From Niastella soli (GTDB lineage: Bacteria; Bacteroidota; Bacteroidia; Chitinophagales; Chitinophagaceae), in assembly GCF_017742245.1 (NCBI RefSeq), contig NZ_JAGHKO010000010.1, forward strand, positions 248,001 to 312,000: 64,000 nt of DNA. Reading direction: 5' to 3'. Made by a program: the position numbers and the translations under genes. The notes beneath the pieces were generated by a model. That model did no database searches. It worked only from the letters and a program-made list of their open reading frames with translations, and was not told where the DNA came from. Each line of letters starts with the position of its first letter. Position 1 is the stretch's first letter. Below are positions 9,714-17,656 of this stretch, piece by piece.

Positions 9714-10106
9714 ATGAAAACGGCATTAATAGTAATCTGTGCGTTGGGCTTAACACTTAGTGCGTCGGCCCAAAAAGTGGTGCGTGTTGCACCGCACCCA
9801 AGGACCCATGTTTCTGTCGGTGTAGGATTGGGTGCTGGCTATGGATATGGATATTACCCTTATGCACCTTACTGGTATAATCCATGGTATGCTTATCCTC
9901 CAGGACCGGGATATTATCGTAATTCAAGGCCATCCAAACTTGACCTCGAAATACAGGATATCAATAACGATTACAAGGATAAGATCTGGTCAGCCCGTCA
10001 TGACGAAAGCCTCAGCCGTAAACAAAGACGGCAAGCTGTACACGACTTGAAACATCAAAGGGATAATGAAATATTGCAGACCAAGAAGGATTATTATAAG
10101 CGATAG
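9714..10106 (+). CDS. Secreted Tyr/Gly/Pro-rich protein with charged C-terminal helix (paralogue 1)
   Basis: The 130-residue product starts at the ATG at 9714 (preceded by AAGAAAG). The upstream GTG would place charged residues before the signal peptide. The signal peptide MKTALIVICALGLTLSASAQ is followed by a Gly/Tyr/Pro-rich region (about residues 40-78). A highly charged helix then begins RPSKLDLEIQDINNDYKDKI and contains LSRKQRRQAVHDLKHQRD. The same architecture and the RPSKLDL motif recur in the gene at 13627. I know no named family for this protein. An extracytoplasmic location is inferred from the signal peptide. Confidence 0.75.
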   Translation: MKTALIVICALGLTLSASAQKVVRVAPHPRTHVSVGVGLGAGYGYGYYPYAPYWYNPWYAYPPGPGYYRNSRPSKLDLEIQDINNDYKDKIWSARHDESLSRKQRRQAVHDLKHQRDNEILQTKKDYYKR

Positions 10107-10178
10107 CCCCTTCTAAGTCGCATCCTACTTCTTTCAAACCGGAAGCAAGCATTGGTTATTTAGGTTATGTGGACAAAT

Positions 10179-10208
10179 GCCCCGCCGCTGGAGGTGGGGC
10201 TTTTTATT
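10179..10208 (+). terminator. Intrinsic terminator
   Basis: GCCCCGCC (10179-10186) pairs with GGTGGGGC (10193-10200) around the loop GCTGGA, followed by TTTTTATT. It lies 72 nt after the paralogue 1 stop. Confidence 0.75.
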
Positions 10209-10417
10209 GTGAGTGGTGAGTTGTGAGAGTGGTTTCTCAGGGGCAGCTTCGCTACAAACCTCAAACCTCGCTATGGCTTAAAATAATGCCCTTATAGAGA
10301 AAGCAACTTCTCTATAAGGGCATTATCTTTATAAATATTGTGAGGCCGAGATTAATCAGTGAGCTTGAAAATCGGTCATCCACTCACAACTGACCACTGA
10401 CAACTCACCACTCACTA
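10209..10417. repeat. Paired inverted heptamer array, GTGAGTK family, with nested hairpin (B3)
   Basis: The left arm 10209-10232 is GTGAGTG/GTGAGTT units. The right arm 10377-10417 is the inverted set and ends directly at the stop of the aldolase gene. Between them, 10283-10301 and 10308-10326 form a perfect 19-bp stem with a 6-nt loop. That stem may act as a terminator in either direction. Confidence 0.75.
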
Positions 10418-11386
10418 TTAAATAGCAGGATCTGGTAAAATTCTTGGCTCCATGATCGAGCGGATATCTACCGGCGTTATATTCAACCGGCTGCACCACT
10501 GCGTAAAGCTCTCATATATTCCTTTGAGCACATTTTTTTGATCGGGTGTAAGTTCCTGCACATATGCCCGGCTAATGGTACGCACCGGTAAACCGCGTAG
10601 TTGCAGGAAGTATTTGGCACTCATGGGATATGCCTGGTGAATAAGCGGATCAACCCGCGTCAGTTCACTTTGCAGCCATTGAACATCCGCCTGTTTAGCA
10701 GGGTCATTGGCGTTATTACACATCCATACCAGTGCTTCGGGATAAAAATTACCGCTTATAGAGGACATACCGCGGGCACCCATTTGCAAACTGTACATGG
10801 CATTTGGCGTATGGGCATCAAAAAAGTCGAAGCCCGGCACATTGGCTATCTGCAGTTTTTCTTTTACTTTTTCCAGATCTATGCTGGTATCCTTATGGTA
10901 TTTTAACCGGCCTGTTTGTAACAGGGTCTTAAACACATCGGCCGATAAAATACGTTTATAAGGAGCCGGGCACTCATAAGTACCCATGGGAATGTTTGGC
11001 GTTAAGGAGAACATTTTATCAAACCGCTTCAATAACACCTCATCATTATCATCCACATTGGCATAATGCCCGGTGATCAATACTACGGCATCAATACCGG
11101 TATCATAGATCTTTTTACTGAATTCGGCTTTGTCTTCAATGGTAAGCCCGAATGAACCGGTAGCCACCACAGGGACCCTGCCATTCACATACCGCACAAT
11201 GTGAGCAGTTAATTCAAGCCGCTCATCTTCACTGATGCTGTACATTTCGCTGCTCAGGCAGTTGGCAAAAAAACCACTCACTCCGGCAGCCAGGTAAAAA
11301 TCTACCAACCGCTCCACCATATCGTAATCGATCTTTGCCTTCAGATTGAACGGCGTTATCATTACCGGAACAAATCTTTTTTCCAT
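10418..11386 (-). CDS. Dihydrodipicolinate synthase/N-acetylneuraminate lyase family aldolase
   Basis: The 322-residue protein starts at the ATG at 11386 (MEKRFVPVMITPFN). A longer frame begins at GTG and adds a non-homologous leader. The family signatures are visible: the TPF near the N-terminus, GVSGFFANCLSSE (a variant of the G-T-T/S-G-E loop), PVVATGSFG, the YECP segment in place of the usual YNxP, and the Schiff-base lysine in RLKYHKDTS. The family covers DapA, NanA and sugar-acid aldolases. The neighbouring SSS symporter suggests catabolism of an imported sugar acid such as sialic acid, but the substrate is inference. Confidence 0.8.
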   Translation of the reverse strand: MEKRFVPVMITPFNLKAKIDYDMVERLVDFYLAAGVSGFFANCLSSEMYSISEDERLELTAHIVRYVNGRVPVVATGSFGLTIEDKAEFSKKIYDTGIDAVVLITGHYANVDDNDEVLLKRFDKMFSLTPNIPMGTYECPAPYKRILSADVFKTLLQTGRLKYHKDTSIDLEKVKEKLQIANVPGFDFFDAHTPNAMYSLQMGARGMSSISGNFYPEALVWMCNNANDPAKQADVQWLQSELTRVDPLIHQAYPMSAKYFLQLRGLPVRTISRAYVQELTPDQKNVLKGIYESFTQWCSRLNITPVDIRSIMEPRILPDPAI

Positions 11387-11532
11387 CCCGTTTATTTTTG
11401 GTTGTTGTGATAAAATGCAGGCTTTGCCGCCCTTTAAAATTAAAAAATTAAATATTGTACTGTAGACAATTATGTTATAAAATCTATTATTTAATATCAC
11501 TTTGACAGCCCCTTGAAAATGAGGGTATAATC

Positions 11533-13110
11533 TTATTTTATGTCTCCGCCGGATTCCTGAACGGGTCTGTCCGGAGCGGAGTCAAAGGACCGGGACCGCA
11601 GTCCCGCCAGCAGCTTGCCGGTTAAAAATATGGTCAGGGTGCCTATAACAATGGTCATATTGGCGTGCAGGTTGGTGCGCAGCCAGGCATAATTATCAGG
11701 TAACTGGCGCGAAAAAGTGATCCAGAGGATCACCAGCACGCCTATGATCACGGCAATGACCGCCTCAATATTTTTCGCCCTACGGGCCAGCAGACCCAAT
11801 AAAAACAGCCCTAAAATGCCACCCGAGAAAATACCCGCCAGTTTCCACCAGGCATCCAGCAGGCTTTTAACGCCTATCATGCCAATTCCGAAACTAATGG
11901 CCAGCACCCCCATTACACCTGTGGCCGCATACAATACCCGCATCTGCGCTTTAGGCGAAGCATCCTTGTTAAAGTACCGCAGGTAAATATCTTTCAGAAA
12001 AACGGTGGCCGAACTGTTCATGCCACTGCTCATGGTGCTCATGGCCGCCGAAAGAATAGCTGCAATTATGAGACCCAGTAAACCACGCGGTACTTCATTG
12101 CGCATGAAATAAGGCAATACCCGGTCCCCGTAATCGGCCGGAGTAAGGGCACTTAACGCAATATTTTTTTCCGCCGCCACCTGTTGCTGCAAGGGCAGCA
12201 CGAGTTCGGGATGTTGATGGTAATAGGCAAATAATGAAGTGCCGATAAAAAAGAACAGCATACTCACCGGTACATAAAACAACACACACATCCAGATACT
12301 ACGGCTGGCATCGCGACTGTTTCGCGCGGTATGGTAACGCTGAATGTAATTCTGATCGATGCCGAAATTATTCAGGTTGATAAAAAAACCATACAGGAAG
12401 ATCACCCAAAAGGTAGACATGGAAAACCCCGACACCCGGAAACTGCCAAGGCTGAATTTGTCGTTCGCCTTTCCGGTCTCAATAATATAATCAAATCCAC
12501 CATTTAGATGGGAAACAATGAGATACAGGATCAACAAGGCGCCCAGTGTTTTAATAATGGCCTGCACCACTTCGGTCCAGATAACGGCTTTCATGCCACC
12601 CATCATGGTATATAGAATGATGCAAATACCGGTGGTGATCATAATGGCCGGCATGGAATAACCGGTAAGGGCTTTCAGCGTCAGGGCAATAGAATAAAAA
12701 ATGGTACCCATCCGTGCCAGCTGTATCAACACAAAACAGATCATGGCATAGGTGCGCGCCCAGGCGCCAAACCGTTCTTCAAGGTGCGTATAGGCACTGA
12801 TTGCCTCACTGTTACGGTAAAATGGAACAAAGAACCGGGAAGCGATAAATGCGGCGAAAGGCATGGATAAACTGAAAACAAAAGAATTCCAGTTGGCGCC
12901 AAAGGATTTACCGGGATCACCCAAAAAAGTAATGGCGCTCAAAAAAGTAGCATAAAACGACATGCCCAGCGCCCAGCCCGGTATGGCGCCGGAAGCAACG
13001 GTATACTGTTCTGATCCCTTATTCTTTCTGCTCAGGAATATCCCCACCGCGATCATAGCGGCGAAGTACAGGATTATTATCGTTAAATCGACCGTTGGTA
13101 AATGATTCAT
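11533..13110 (-). CDS. Sodium:solute symporter (SSS family)
   Basis: This 525-residue transporter begins MNHLPTVDLTIIILYFAAMIAVG at the ATG at 13110. The longer TTG-initiated frame adds about 69 residues without a homologous look and is rejected. It has about 13 membrane helices and SSS signatures such as the ASGAIPGWALGMSFYATFLS stretch and the AAILSAAMSTMSSGMNSSAT segment near the Na2 site. It should import a small organic solute with Na+. It lies 146 bp upstream of the DHDPS-family aldolase on the same strand, an arrangement common for sialic or sugar acid uptake. The solute is unproven. Confidence 0.85.
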   Translation of the reverse strand: MNHLPTVDLTIIILYFAAMIAVGIFLSRKNKGSEQYTVASGAIPGWALGMSFYATFLSAITFLGDPGKSFGANWNSFVFSLSMPFAAFIASRFFVPFYRNSEAISAYTHLEERFGAWARTYAMICFVLIQLARMGTIFYSIALTLKALTGYSMPAIMITTGICIILYTMMGGMKAVIWTEVVQAIIKTLGALLILYLIVSHLNGGFDYIIETGKANDKFSLGSFRVSGFSMSTFWVIFLYGFFINLNNFGIDQNYIQRYHTARNSRDASRSIWMCVLFYVPVSMLFFFIGTSLFAYYHQHPELVLPLQQQVAAEKNIALSALTPADYGDRVLPYFMRNEVPRGLLGLIIAAILSAAMSTMSSGMNSSATVFLKDIYLRYFNKDASPKAQMRVLYAATGVMGVLAISFGIGMIGVKSLLDAWWKLAGIFSGGILGLFLLGLLARRAKNIEAVIAVIIGVLVILWITFSRQLPDNYAWLRTNLHANMTIVIGTLTIFLTGKLLAGLRSRSFDSAPDRPVQESGGDIK

Positions 13111-13626
13111 AAACAAGCAATCTATCCCTTGAGGTAAATGTATAAATAAATCGGCAGGAACCAATACGACTGAAAAAATAAGTGTATGAAAGACAACAGA
13201 CAATTGAGAGTCAATTTTCTCTCTATCTGGCGCAAGCGTACGCGTGTGCCTACTGCCGAAGACGAGTTTTTTGACTATAATGGTACAAGCCCTGCACAAA
13301 CACCCGTGCACTATCAATTTCCCCTAAATTGGCTTTAATGGGTTTTTAATTTTCAGTACCTGTATGCGCCCTTCATTTAACAGCTTTCCTTTAAATTACG
13401 CTTGCACAAAAAAACTACGCTTTCGTCAAAAACGCCGGTCTTTCCTTTTCGTTTTCTGTATAACGTTATACAAGTGAGTTAAAAAAGGGGCAACTGACAA
13501 AGTTCCTGTCGAAAAACTACATTCCTTCAACGGTGAAAAATCCAACCCGGAAGAAAAAACAGCCCTTTCCCAACCGCATCCGTTTTTTTATCGTAACTTT
13601 TAGTAGCATTTATAAATGGTAGATCT
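13111..13626. other. Intergenic region without a recognised gene
   Basis: This divergent gap lies between the SSS symporter and the next secreted protein gene. I see no ORF with coding character and no RNA gene. It should hold both promoters, but no exact TAnnTTTG box stands out. A short TATAACGTTATA dyad lies near 13460. Confidence 0.4.
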
Positions 13627-14094
13627 ATGAAAAAGCTACTACTGATCCCGGGTTCATTGCTGTTGCTGGCAACCGGCGTTACAGCACAAGTACATTACCA
13701 CGGCGGTCGCTATTATTTCCCCCCTCCGCCGCCACCACATGTTTCCATAGGCATTGGGTTTGGCGTTGGCCCTTATTTCCCGGCTTATCCTTACTATGGC
13801 CCTCCGCCCTATTTTGCCTACCCACCCATAGGTTTCGGGTTTAATTTTAATGGCGGGAATCATTATGCCCGGCCATCAAAACTTGATCTGCAGATCCAGG
13901 CTATAAAGGATGACTACAATGAGCGGATAGACCTGGTAAAACATGATAAAAGTTTAAAAAGAAAGGAGCGGAAACAATTGATCCATGAACTGGAAGCAGA
14001 AAGAGACAAGGATATAGCAAAGGCTCAGAAAGACTATTATATGAAGCCCCTGCGACGACATAATTTCAACTCAGGCAACACTGAAAACATGTGA
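13627..14094 (+). CDS. Secreted Tyr/Gly/Pro-rich protein with charged C-terminal helix (paralogue 2)
   Basis: This 155-residue protein has a signal peptide (residues 1-20, ending VTAQ). A proline run and a Pro/Tyr/Gly/Phe-rich low-complexity segment (about 30-80) follow. The charged helix starts RPSKLDLQIQAIKDDYNERI and contains KRKERKQLIHELEAERDKD. It is a clear paralogue of the protein at 9714: the same order of parts, the RPSKLDL junction and a terminal KDYY. The low-complexity part could form a flexible or adhesive surface segment, but that is speculation. The unit ends in an intrinsic terminator. Confidence 0.8.
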   Translation: MKKLLLIPGSLLLLATGVTAQVHYHGGRYYFPPPPPPHVSIGIGFGVGPYFPAYPYYGPPPYFAYPPIGFGFNFNGGNHYARPSKLDLQIQAIKDDYNERIDLVKHDKSLKRKERKQLIHELEAERDKDIAKAQKDYYMKPLRRHNFNSGNTENM

Positions 14095-14100
14095 CCAACA

Positions 14101-14127
14101 TCCCGACAGTACGTCGGGATTTTTTTC
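14101..14127 (+). terminator. Intrinsic terminator built on a TCCCGAC palindrome
   Basis: TCCCGAC (14101-14107) pairs with GTCGGGA (14113-14119) around AGTAC, followed by a T-tract. The same palindrome is inserted in RNase P RNA. Confidence 0.85.
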
Positions 14128-14291
14128 GCCTCTACATAAGTTAATTACTCGTTAACCGACCGGTTAATTATTGTTACTATCGGAACAATTGGGTTTTTTG
14201 TCTATTATTTTCGGCAATTGATAGATTATAACTTTTATCAAAACCAACTGGTAGATACATTTGAAGCCCTTTAAACAAATTCCGTATTAAG

Positions 14292-14879
14292 ATGAAATAT
14301 ACATTGGTATGCGCCGCCCTGTTGTTAACTTTTGTAGCCAACGCACAAGGCGTTCACTTTGGGATCAAAGCAGATCTGAACTATTCTTCCCTTAAAGGCG
14401 AGGGTGTTAATGACAAATATTCAGCGGGCTTTCAGATCGGAGGTTTTACAACACTCAATTTCTCAAAACACTGGGCCATTCAACCAGAGTTGTTATACAC
14501 CTGGAACCCTTATAAAAAGGGAAGCGATTTCTTAACGTATTACAACAACACGGGCCGAAGCGCTGCCAGTGACAAGATCAACCTGGCATATATAAGCGTA
14601 CCTGTACTGGCGCGTTATAACGTTAATAAAGTGATCAGTGTTACGGCCGGACCTCAATTCGGTTATTTGATATATGAAGATGAAGACCTGTTAAAAGAGG
14701 GCCGGAAAGCATTTGATAAAACCGAATTAAGTGTCAATGCAGGCGTGCAGGTAAACCTTGATAAAGTTGGTTTTTATGCCCGCTACGTTAAAGGGCTTAC
14801 CGATATCAACAATGTTGATGACCGCTACGAATGGAAATCCAGCCATATACAAATTGGCATAGCCGTACGCATAAAGTGA
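14292..14879 (+). CDS. Outer-membrane beta-barrel (PorT-like) protein
   Basis: This 195-residue protein has a signal peptide (MKYTLVCAALLLTFVANAQ) followed by GVHFGIKADLNYSSL and alternating amphipathic strands (FTTLNFSKHWAIQPELLY, YISVPVLARYNVNKVISVTAGPQFGY). It ends in a strand pattern typical of eight-stranded barrels of the OMP_b-brl_2/PorT class in Bacteroidota. It is predicted to sit in the outer membrane. Ligand or function cannot be read. It is likely monocistronic, since a terminator lies upstream and a 180 bp gap downstream. Confidence 0.85.
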   Translation: MKYTLVCAALLLTFVANAQGVHFGIKADLNYSSLKGEGVNDKYSAGFQIGGFTTLNFSKHWAIQPELLYTWNPYKKGSDFLTYYNNTGRSAASDKINLAYISVPVLARYNVNKVISVTAGPQFGYLIYEDEDLLKEGRKAFDKTELSVNAGVQVNLDKVGFYARYVKGLTDINNVDDRYEWKSSHIQIGIAVRIK

Positions 14880-15059
14880 TACTATGATAATGCGCTGATG
14901 TATTAATGAGATCTGACATGAACATGCGCCATTATTTAGCCATGGCTTTTTTCAATAGCACATTCGCAATAGTTGCCAGGCAAAGGCGGGTCGCCTCCTC
15001 TCATGTGACGCCCTCCTTTTGCACTGGCATTTTTGGGTACGGACAACAAGACTTTGAAT

Positions 15060-15470
15060 TTAATTGACAAGACTGCTATTTGTAAGCATTACATTACTTA
15101 CATAGCCGCTGCAGATACCTTTGATGATTATCTTTTCGCCAGGCTTTACCAACCTGTTTTTTGATTGCAGTTTGTTTAATGTACAGGCAATACCATACAT
15201 GGGATCACCCGTGTTCAACACAACGATCCTTGCCGCATAAGGCGTATTTTTTATGGCAAGCACCTGACCGCTTACTTCCAATACTTTATTTAAATAAACC
15301 TGGTTGGCTTGCAAATGATCGGAAGAGAATTGAGCATATAATTCAATGGCAGTAACGGGAATACCTGTTTCGGAGACAAGCGGGCGTTGTGGTTGATTAT
15401 ACAGGTAAACTAACACACCCGCAAGAAATGCTACAAATGCGCATCCCAGCGTGAATACAATGTTCCTCAT
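15060..15470 (-). CDS. Membrane-anchored OB-fold (tRNA_anti-like) protein
   Basis: This 136-residue protein has one N-terminal membrane helix or uncleaved signal (residues 4-24). The rest has the look of an OB fold of the tRNA_anti-like class: AIELYAQFSSDHLQANQVYLNKVLEVSGQVLAI, then a strand ending in GIKGICSG-like text (KIIIKGICSGY). Such proteins are common in Bacteroidota as extracytoplasmic single-domain proteins of unknown role. The start at 15470 is the only ATG that retains the anchor. Confidence 0.7.
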   Translation of the reverse strand: MRNIVFTLGCAFVAFLAGVLVYLYNQPQRPLVSETGIPVTAIELYAQFSSDHLQANQVYLNKVLEVSGQVLAIKNTPYAARIVVLNTGDPMYGIACTLNKLQSKNRLVKPGEKIIIKGICSGYVSNVMLTNSSLVN

Positions 15471-15747
15471 AAGGCGAATTTATGGTTACAAATCAGGCCC
15501 TACGATTTGCCGTAAAGGGGAGGAATTACAAAGGTTTGGAAATAAAAAACGTTTGATGATGGCCGTAAAGATCTTCAGGCCATATATGTTGGATAAGGTA
15601 ACAAAGTAATTTTTGAACGAATACGCAGCACGTGCGTTGTAATGGAAGCGGTTAGAAAATTTCAAAAATGGTGCCTGATTTATCTGGCCGGGGGCTACTT
15701 ATATATACAGGTGTAGTTATCAATAAGTAAAACATTACGAATGGGGA

Positions 15748-15869
15748 AAAGTCAGCAGTAGGATGTAGGAAATAAGAAGTAGGAAGTAAGAAGTAAGAAA
15801 ATCCCGAAATTCATACCTCCTACTTCTTACATCCTACTTCATAAACTGGTTACAGCGTGTGCTGACTTT
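15748..15869. repeat. Paired inverted GAAGTAR heptamer element with terminal inverted repeats (A1)
   Basis: The left arm (15757-15801) is tandem GAAGTAG/GAAGTAA/GATGTAG units. The right arm (15814-15842) is the inverted set. The spacer contains ATCCCGAAATTC. The whole unit is bounded by a perfect 10-bp inverted repeat AAAGTCAGCA/TGCTGACTTT (15748-15757 and 15860-15869). The rest of 15471-15908 shows no gene. Confidence 0.75.
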
Positions 15870-15908
15870 AAACCGGAGCATTATAGTAAAGAATTATCAG
15901 AATAAAAA

Positions 15909-16380
15909 TAACTACAAACCTGTAAGCCGGATTTTGTATCCCGATCGAGGCCAGGCCGAGATCGGGAGGCTATCATTTATCTTGCCCGGCCATTACTGAC
16001 CGGATCATTCTGCCTACCCACCCAACGTATCCTCCCGTCTCGGCTCAGCCGAGACAGGAGAAATCGGACGAGCCGCCCTTCAACGCTGGTATACATGGCA
16101 TTTCAGCATGCAAGGTTTACCCGCCCCGGCAGTCACCTGTCAGAGCCGTGGGCTCTTACCCCACGTTTTCACCATCACTCTCCCGACCTAAGTCGGGACT
16201 AGTCCCGACCAGGGTCGGGATGAAAGCTGTAATTTTCTGTGGCACTGTCTGTTCCCTTCCTCCTGGCAAGCCAGTCGAAAAAGACCCGGCTGTTCACCGG
16301 TACATTGCCCTATGCTGTCCAGACTTTCCTCACTCCCCCCGGCTAAGCCGGGGGAAGCGCGATAGCCCGGTTTGTAGTTA
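15909..16380 (-). ncRNA. rnpB: RNase P RNA (class A-like), with expanded helices
   Basis: The minus strand carries the bacterial RNase P RNA signature GAGGAAAGTCTGGACA (16316-16331). It also has the closing motif AAAATCCGGCTTACAGG near 15918-15935 and the internal GGGTAAACC and AAGGGCGGCTCG blocks typical of Bacteroidota. A perfect 12-bp P1 pairs 16369-16380 with 15909-15920 and defines the ends. The RNA is about 472 nt, long for this class. The excess lies in four GC-rich palindromic helices at 16336-16354, 16181-16220, 16037-16055 and 15939-15967. The RNA is the catalytic subunit that matures tRNA 5' ends. Confidence 0.95.
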
Positions 16381-16384
16381 AATG

Positions 16385-16392
16385 CGAAGGTA
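16385..16392 (-). promoter_or_regulatory. Candidate -7 box (TACCTTCG) of rnpB
   Basis: TACCTTCG differs by one base from TAnnTTTG and ends about 5 nt before the P1-defined 5' end of the RNA. It lies just downstream of the stop codon of the Smr protein gene. Confidence 0.55.
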
Positions 16393-16393
16393 A

Positions 16394-17425
16394 TTAATAC
16401 CCAAAATATATTTCCGTAGCGCCATATCCATATGCCGGATGGTAACGGTTGGTAAAGCTTTTCACCTCTTTACGCAGCTTAAGTATTTCATGAATTTCAT
16501 CGCGCAACTTGCCAGTTCCCACACCGTGAATAACGATCATCCAGGGAAGGTGGTGCACTACTGCCAGATCGAAATACTTTTCAAAAGTCTTTAACTGAAG
16601 GTCCAGGATCTCCAGGTTGCTCATCGATTCCCAGGCAGGCGTAAGCGCTTCTATATGCAGGTCGAGCTCTGATTTTGCAGCCTCCAGGTTTTGACGGACC
16701 TTGCTGGCATCATAGATCTTAAACCCTGCTTTTGCCAGGCTTCCCAGATCGAGCCCTGTTGATTTTTCTTCTTCGTACGGGCGCGGCGGGTATTCTTCGA
16801 ACAATTTATAAGAGAACGTAGCTTCCCCTTTCTTCCGCACTTCCTCAATACGCGTGAATACCTGTTTGGGCTTCAGCTTCAAGGTATGCTCAAAATAATC
16901 GGCCTTTAGCTTAAGAGGCGTAACCAATGAAAACTCAAAACCAAAAGCCGGATTGTCATTCAGGTTTTCGAACGGCACATCGTGCAGGTAAAAATCTTCA
17001 AACGCCCGGATCGAATTTACCAGCTCAAAATCCTCATTCCCTCCATAAGTCAGTTTATAGGTGAATTTATAATCCAGCTCGGTCCTGTTTACCAGGTGAA
17101 CTTTTAATTCGGTTACAATGTCATCGCCAAATTCATCATTCACGCTTATGGGAATAAAGGTGAGCCATACCCCATCTACCACCCGCTGGGTGATCTTTTT
17201 CTTTTCGCGTGGTACATCATCAATGAACTTTTTCTCCTTCTTTGGGGAAAATAGCTTCTGTTCGGTAAAACGTTTGAAATATGGAAAATCCAGCTGATCT
17301 ACGTAGGCGGGAAATTTTACGCCCCGTACCTCAACCATTACCATTTTGTCGTTAATGATTTCGATCACTTCCCCTTCCTCATTCGTTTTATTCACCACAA
17401 CCTTATCGCCAACCTCAAATTTCAT
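16394..17425 (-). CDS. DUF2027/Smr domain protein
   Basis: This 343-residue soluble protein has an N-terminal KOW/SH3-like segment (KFEVGDKVVVNKTNEEGEVI), a middle DUF2027 region, and a C-terminal Smr domain. The Smr domain is visible as LDLHIEAL, then MIVIHGVGTGKLRDEIHEIL and a final YGYGATEIYFGY. Smr domains are found in MutS2 and in nucleases acting on ribosomes or branched DNA. In this family the HGxGxG-type loop is kept, but activity is unknown. The start at 17425 is the first ATG. A TACCTTTG promoter lies 41 nt upstream, and rnpB follows directly downstream. Confidence 0.85.
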   Translation of the reverse strand: MKFEVGDKVVVNKTNEEGEVIEIINDKMVMVEVRGVKFPAYVDQLDFPYFKRFTEQKLFSPKKEKKFIDDVPREKKKITQRVVDGVWLTFIPISVNDEFGDDIVTELKVHLVNRTELDYKFTYKLTYGGNEDFELVNSIRAFEDFYLHDVPFENLNDNPAFGFEFSLVTPLKLKADYFEHTLKLKPKQVFTRIEEVRKKGEATFSYKLFEEYPPRPYEEEKSTGLDLGSLAKAGFKIYDASKVRQNLEAAKSELDLHIEALTPAWESMSNLEILDLQLKTFEKYFDLAVVHHLPWMIVIHGVGTGKLRDEIHEILKLRKEVKSFTNRYHPAYGYGATEIYFGY

Positions 17426-17465
17426 GGGTAATAATTTAATTGGTGCTTTTTTATATATAAGGATG

Positions 17466-17473
17466 CAAAGGTA
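17466..17473 (-). promoter_or_regulatory. -7 box (TACCTTTG) of the DUF2027/Smr gene
   Basis: An exact TAnnTTTG match lies 41 nt upstream of the ATG at 17425. Confidence 0.6.
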
Positions 17474-17619
17474 CGAAGAGTTCTAGTTCTATGTTCCATG
17501 TTCCGGATTCCAGATTACCTGAACGGGCAAACCCACCCCCAACCTCCCGCAAAGCGGGACTGGCTCTCCGAGGGGAGAAAACGCCTATTGCCCCGCCCGA
17601 TCGACGTTCAGTGGGGCGG

Positions 17620-17656
17620 GCATTGCCTATTGCCCGTTCCCCATTGCCTATTGCCT
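17620..17656. repeat. GGCAATR heptamer array (C1)
   Basis: Read on the minus strand it is GGCAATAGGCAATGGGGAAC and onward. It includes the TAG stop (17648-17650) of the HD-domain gene. GC-rich palindromes (CCCGCAAAGCGGG near 17550) lie in the same gap. Confidence 0.7.

Noticed and set aside
13111..13317. N-terminal extension of the SSS symporter from a TTG at 13317
   Set aside because: The added 69 residues are not like the family, and an ATG at 13110 gives the usual start just before the first helix.
16148..16381. ORF of 77 codons on the plus strand
   Set aside because: It lies entirely antisense within the RNase P RNA gene and follows its helices.
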